This document shows, one piece after another, positions 31,122-34,644 of a stretch of 34,644 nt of DNA. The position numbers and the translations under genes are program-made. The DNA is taken from contig LJVD01000027.1 in the NCBI GenBank assembly GCA_001304225.1, forward strand, positions 1 through 34,644, given 5' to 3'. Every line of letters starts with the position of its first letter. Within the stretch, counting starts at the first letter, position 1. This DNA comes from a candidate division Zixibacteria bacterium SM1_73. Its GTDB lineage: Bacteria > Zixibacteria > MSB-5A5 > SM1-73. The notes under the pieces were generated by a model. That model did no database searches and was not told where the DNA came from. It was given only the letters and a program-made list of their open reading frames with translations.

Positions 31122-33106
31122 AAAAAGTGATGTCAATCCTATTATTGGGTTTGGCAATCTTTTCCGGAGGTTATTCTCCAATAAGCTCTCAACAGGAAAC
31201 GATTTTGCTGAGCGATTCAAAAGCATCATGGCAAGCTGCGCTTCATGATGCTCTAAAATGCATAAAGATGACCCCAAGCGATTTGACTTTCAGAGATGAT
31301 TATGTGGATGTAGATTCCTTTAGGTTAAAACTTATCGATTCTTTCATGCACAAGCCTTTGGATGTTATCCTTTTCAATAATTCTATCAGTCAAGACTTCA
31401 AACAAGCCACTCTGAGTTCAGAACTTGATTTGATTCCTTCTTTTGCCGCTTATCTTCAAGCTAAATCTATAGAAGATTTGCTATCTAACCGAGAAGCCAA
31501 GGATTTAGTGATTGATCCCGAAGCCAATAGATTTCTAATGCATTACTCGAAGGCATTAAAAGACCTTCCTTTTGCTCTAAGGAACTCTCTTTGTTATCTA
31601 TTCGAGGGTTTATACCTGGCAGATTCTCTGTCCCGGGAAGCCTTTGTCGATCTTACCGACGAAGAGAGAAATTTCATCAAGAACAACTTTCCGGTTATCC
31701 TTTTAGAGGACGTAAGAGATGAATTCAAGTCTCCAGAGGAATTAGACCAGGAGATGAAATACGAAGAAGGCCTTGCCAAAAACATGATCCCTTATTTGGA
31801 GAAAATAAAGAGGGAGAAGATTTATGAGGCAGGGATAAAACTTTCTTTAGCAGCCAAAGCCTCTCTTTCGATTATGAAAGATTATTTGGAGAGTGAATCT
31901 CAGATAAAACCAATTACAAAAGATAAATTGAAAATCCCGCCAAAGGCGGGGAAAGATTTAGAAAATGATATCATCTTTAGATTGGATACCTCTTTTGGCC
32001 AGTTAGTCATTGGAGGATTTGGATCCACTAACTATCGGGGAACTCCCGCAGTGATAATAGATCTGGGAGGAGATGACCTTTATTCCTTGTCAAAGATTGA
32101 CGAGGAGAGCACAAACTCTTCGGCGATCATCGACCTGGCTGGAGATGATATTTATCGATCAGAAGGTGACTTCCTCTTCGGAGCTGGCTTCTTGGGATGC
32201 GGCATCTTGGTGGATGTGTCCGGGAATGATACATATCTGACAGATAATTTCTCCTTAGGTTCCGGTCTTTTTGGCGTGGGGATGCTTGTGGATGAGGAGG
32301 GAGATGATAAATATTTCGGGGACACTTTCACTATGGGAGCAGGGAGCTTCGGTTTAGGCGTTTTAGTTGATATTAAGGGAGCTGACCAATACACTGCTGC
32401 CCTTTACGCCCAGGGTTTTGGATTTATATCCGGATTTGGGGCTTTGATTGACTCATCCGGAAATGATAATTACTTCGCGGGAGGAAAATACAAGGATATT
32501 CTTAGATATAAAGATCATTATATAAGTCTATCTCAAGGTTTCGCATATGGCCTAAGACCCATGATGTCGGGTGGAATCGGACTGCTCTATGACCTATCGG
32601 GAAACGATCTTTATACTTCCGATATTTTCGGCCAGGGATCAAGTTATTGGTGGGCATTGGGAAGCCTCGTGGATAAAGAGGGGAACGACAAATATGTTTC
32701 TTATCAATATGCTCAAGGTGCAGGAACACATCTAACCCTGGGAATTCTGGAAGATGGATCAGGAGACGACGTTTACATATCTAAGGGCGTATCGCAGGGA
32801 TGCGGTCATGACCTGGCTTTGGGATTTTTGTATGATAAGTCAGGCAATGATGATTATATCGCTTGCGATCTGTCTCAAGCTGCGGGAAGCGCCAACGGAA
32901 TCGGAATGCTTATAGATGAAGAGGGAAATGATGGTTATTATGTGGAGAAGACGAACAATACTCAGGGATATGGAAATCCAAGAAGGGATTATGGCTCGAT
33001 AGGAATCTTTTTGGATTTGTCGGGAAGTGATCATTATGATGGAAATGGAAAAGACAGCACCTGGTGGATCATACCATCCAAATGGGGAGTGGGAATAGAT
33101 AGGTAG
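31118..33106 (+). CDS. Exported 12-repeat solenoid protein with D-x-x-G-x-D-x-Y motifs
   Basis: A 662-residue protein with a signal peptide (about residues 1-24). Residues 25-290 are helical and unrecognised. From about residue 310 there are 12 repeats of about 26 residues with the consensus G-x-L-x-D-x-S-G-N-D-x-Y-x(5)-x-Q-G-x-G, for example ILVDVSGNDTYLTDNFSLGSG. The pattern, with Asp and Gly at turns, suggests a beta-solenoid that may bind calcium, as in RTX-like sequences, but the RTX nonapeptide itself is absent. Repeat 6 has a 20-residue insertion. It overlaps tatC by ATGA. I do not know a named family. It is probably periplasmic or outer-surface. Confidence 0.8.
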   Translation: MKKVMSILLLGLAIFSGGYSPISSQQETILLSDSKASWQAALHDALKCIKMTPSDLTFRDDYVDVDSFRLKLIDSFMHKPLDVILFNNSISQDFKQATLSSELDLIPSFAAYLQAKSIEDLLSNREAKDLVIDPEANRFLMHYSKALKDLPFALRNSLCYLFEGLYLADSLSREAFVDLTDEERNFIKNNFPVILLEDVRDEFKSPEELDQEMKYEEGLAKNMIPYLEKIKREKIYEAGIKLSLAAKASLSIMKDYLESESQIKPITKDKLKIPPKAGKDLENDIIFRLDTSFGQLVIGGFGSTNYRGTPAVIIDLGGDDLYSLSKIDEESTNSSAIIDLAGDDIYRSEGDFLFGAGFLGCGILVDVSGNDTYLTDNFSLGSGLFGVGMLVDEEGDDKYFGDTFTMGAGSFGLGVLVDIKGADQYTAALYAQGFGFISGFGALIDSSGNDNYFAGGKYKDILRYKDHYISLSQGFAYGLRPMMSGGIGLLYDLSGNDLYTSDIFGQGSSYWWALGSLVDKEGNDKYVSYQYAQGAGTHLTLGILEDGSGDDVYISKGVSQGCGHDLALGFLYDKSGNDDYIACDLSQAAGSANGIGMLIDEEGNDGYYVEKTNNTQGYGNPRRDYGSIGIFLDLSGSDHYDGNGKDSTWWIIPSKWGVGIDR

Positions 33107-33416
33107 GCTGGACAAACATGAAGCTGAGCTTTTGGTGATACAATTAAAAATTGCAATTCAAAACTCAAAAATTCTATGGCCTGAATTTCCGAATTTCTTT
33201 TAATACAGACTCATTCTTTTTTGATCCGAAGTTGCCCCCTCACCCTGACCCTCTCCCCGAAGGGAGAGGGAAGGTCGAAAATTCCACCAGAGGTGGGGGT
33301 GAGGGGGAAATCGAATAGAGTGTAAAAACATTTTGTGCATTTGCATTATTAAATGATTTTAAATTTTTAGTTGTAATTTTTCATTTTGTGTTTTGAATTT
33401 CTAATTTCATGCAGAG
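33107..33416. other. Gene-free region of about 310 bp with one repeat copy
   Basis: The region is AT-rich on both sides of an intact palindromic repeat (33235-33307). No coding ORF is seen and no clear terminator follows the solenoid gene. Confidence 0.6.
33235..33307. repeat. Intact 73-bp palindromic repeat with 11-bp terminal inverted repeats
   Basis: CCCCCTCACCC (33235-33245) and GGGTGAGGGGG (33297-33307) are perfect terminal inverted repeats. Inside are two hairpins, CCCTCTCCC-cgaa-GGGAGAGGG (33249-33270) and CCACC-aga-GGTGG (33284-33296). Related copies are at 26961, 29243 and 34524. Confidence 0.75.
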
Positions 33417-34373
33417 ATGAAAAGACTAATTTTATTCCTCATTTATTCATTCGTCATCCTTCATTCAGTTTATGGTGAGGAAAGTCGAACCACTTCGGCA
33501 GATGAATTAAAGGAGAGAGTTGATAGTCTTTTCATAAAAGCGTGTGGGGGACTGGAAAAATACAGAGATTTGGCAGAGCCTTCTAAAGAGGCTTTAATCG
33601 AGATGGGGGAGGAGGCGGTTCCTTATCTTCTGGATAAATTGGACACTCAGAGTGCTCGAGAAAAATGGACCTTGATTGACATCGTGAGCAAAATCGGTGA
33701 GCCGGCAGTTATGCCATTGATCGAATATCTAAAAAGCGATAACAAGGATGAAGTCAAACTCGCCTCACGCATCTTAGGAGATATAGAAGACAAAAGGGCA
33801 GTCAGCCCTTTAATTGAGCTTCTGGATAAAGAGGATTTTAATATTCGCGGTTATGCCTGTGAGTCTTTGGGCAAAATCGGAGATACCACTGCTTTTACAG
33901 ATGTATCCTCTTGTCTAAAAGATTCAGTGGAGGTGGTCAGGAAAAGTGCGGCAGTAGCTTTGGGGAAAATGAAAGAGAGTCGCGCAGTTCCCCATTTGAT
34001 TGAGGGGTTATCCGATCCACATTTCAGCGTTCGTATGACTTCTGTATCCTCTTTAGTGGAGATAGGAGAACCATCTCTTAAACCTTTAATTAAACTACTG
34101 AACCTCTCCACCGATCCTATGGATCCTGCGGACACTATGGCAGTTTTTTTGGCAATAGAATCTTTGGGCAAGCTCAAAGACAAACGGGCACTAAAACCAC
34201 TTATAAAAAAATTGAAGGATGACGATTGGGCTACCAGAGCTTTTGTGGTTGAGGCTTTGGGAGAAATTGGTGACAAGAAGGGAATCAAAGCTATTCGGAA
34301 CTTGAAAAAAAGAGAAACCCATCCGTTTGTTCTAAAGAAAATAGAAGAGGTTTTGGGTAGGTTAGATAGATAG
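33417..34373 (+). CDS. Exported HEAT-repeat protein
   Basis: A 318-residue protein with a signal peptide (about residues 1-20, ending SVYGEE). Six or more HEAT/PBS-lyase-type repeats follow, such as AVPYLLDKLD, AVMPLIEYLKS, AVSPLIELLDKED, AVPHLIEGLSDPHF, SLKPLIKLLN and ALKPLIKKLKDDD, with the I/L-G-E/D-I turns between. They form a superhelical binding scaffold, here in the periplasm. No enzymatic motif is seen. Its distance from the soluble HEAT paralogues of 6.8-9.1 kb is large and the repeats differ, so it is not a member of that family. Confidence 0.85.
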   Translation: MKRLILFLIYSFVILHSVYGEESRTTSADELKERVDSLFIKACGGLEKYRDLAEPSKEALIEMGEEAVPYLLDKLDTQSAREKWTLIDIVSKIGEPAVMPLIEYLKSDNKDEVKLASRILGDIEDKRAVSPLIELLDKEDFNIRGYACESLGKIGDTTAFTDVSSCLKDSVEVVRKSAAVALGKMKESRAVPHLIEGLSDPHFSVRMTSVSSLVEIGEPSLKPLIKLLNLSTDPMDPADTMAVFLAIESLGKLKDKRALKPLIKKLKDDDWATRAFVVEALGEIGDKKGIKAIRNLKKRETHPFVLKKIEEVLGRLDR

Positions 34374-34644
34374 TTATGGCAAACGAATCAAATAGAGTGA
34401 CATAATCACCCTCCCCCCCCCCCTCCCATTCCGCCAGAGGCGTCCGCCTGCCCGCCTTAGGCGGGCAGGCAGGACGGGCAAAGATCCGCCTTCGGCGGAC
34501 AAGGGAAGGGAGATTTCCGAAGTCCCCTCTCCCCTTGTGGGAGAGGGTAAGGTTGTAAATCCCGCCAGAGGTGTGAACCGTATGGTTCACACCAAAGGCG
34601 GGGGTGAGGGGGAATCAAAATGTAATAAGTTTCCGTTGTGGGGG
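34374..34644. repeat. Repeat cluster at the right end
   Basis: After the HEAT gene come an 11-base C run (34413-34423), a long hairpin GCCTGCCCGCC-tta-GGCGGGCAGGC (34446-34470) extended by CGTCC/GGACG across one unpaired A, a hairpin TCCGCC-ttc-GGCGGA (34485-34499) and a copy of the CCCTCTCC repeat (34524-34612). No gene is seen. Confidence 0.65.
34524..34612. repeat. Palindromic repeat copy with a nested hairpin
   Basis: CCCTCTCCC-cttgt-GGGAGAGGG (34525-34547) and the right end GGGTGAGGGGG (34602-34612) match the copy at 33235. The second hairpin, CCACC-aga-GGTGG there, is CCCGCC...GGCGGG here and encloses an extra palindrome GTGTGAACC-gtat-GGTTCACAC (34571-34592). Confidence 0.7.

Noticed and set aside
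33417-34373. Membership of the exported HEAT protein in the 6.8-9.1 kb HEAT paralogue family
   Set aside because: Repeat sequences and length differ, and it has a signal peptide; only the general fold is shared.

Overview
The window looks like a piece of chromosome from an uncultivated Gram-negative bacterium, probably in the FCB/Zixibacteria-like range. This rests on TatC, lipoprotein and Sec signal peptides, split glycine decarboxylase subunits (gcvPA/gcvPB), a secreted SBBP-propeller protein ending in a dockerin of the '[15 protein letters not shown]' type, HEAT-repeat and TPR proteins, and many short palindromic intergenic repeats. The phylum is an inference; no rRNA or tRNA gene is present to fix it. 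Every gene I accept lies on the + strand.

Layout. (1) 1-14.4 kb is an accessory region of mostly single-gene units: an LA_2272-like exported repeat protein, a nitrobindin/DUF1579-like exported barrel, a MerB-like alkylmercury lyase, a nitroreductase, an exported SCP2-cupin fusion, a terpene-cyclase-like toroid, a GNAT-YoaP protein, a YdeI-family protein, two HEAT-like paralogues, a DUF6544 protein, three SAM methyltransferases, an ICMT-like membrane methyltransferase with a frameshifted tail, a DinB protein and an exported double rhodanese fused to a c-type cytochrome tail. Two 3'-terminal gene remnants (a YoaP tail and a third HEAT paralogue) lie in this region. (2) 14.4-16 kb holds the secreted SBBP-dockerin protein, followed by about 0.5 kb without a gene. 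(3) 16.4-21.3 kb is a housekeeping block: small TPR protein, Xaa-Pro peptidase, accB, pilT, accC. (4) 21.4-26.9 kb carries glycine cleavage genes gcvH, gcvPA and gcvPB; gcvPA and gcvPB are separated by two zinc-ribbon/DUF2007 paralogues and a lipoprotein. (5) 27-34.4 kb holds an MTH1187-like protein, cutA, a PPC/DUF296 protein, a SAM hydrolase, dCMP deaminase, nrdR, tatC, a 12-repeat solenoid protein and an exported HEAT protein.

The main discovery is at 24390-25244. The ORF track begins only at 24579, but the same frame runs upstream through one TGA (24561-24563) to an ATG with a lipoprotein signal. The TGA sits exactly where the first Cys of a thioredoxin CxxC motif belongs, giving U-K-W-C, and a hairpin with a GG-containing loop starts 10 nt after it, as expected of a bacterial SECIS. 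I read this as an undescribed selenoprotein: a membrane-anchored thioredoxin-TPR protein, encoded inside the glycine cleavage locus.

A second theme is palindromic repeats that enter genes. One copy lies in frame in the N-terminus of the dCMP deaminase ORF and offers it a Shine-Dalgarno and GTG. Another replaces the 3' end of cutA and supplies its stop codon in a hairpin loop. A third copy carries a second hairpin nested inside it.
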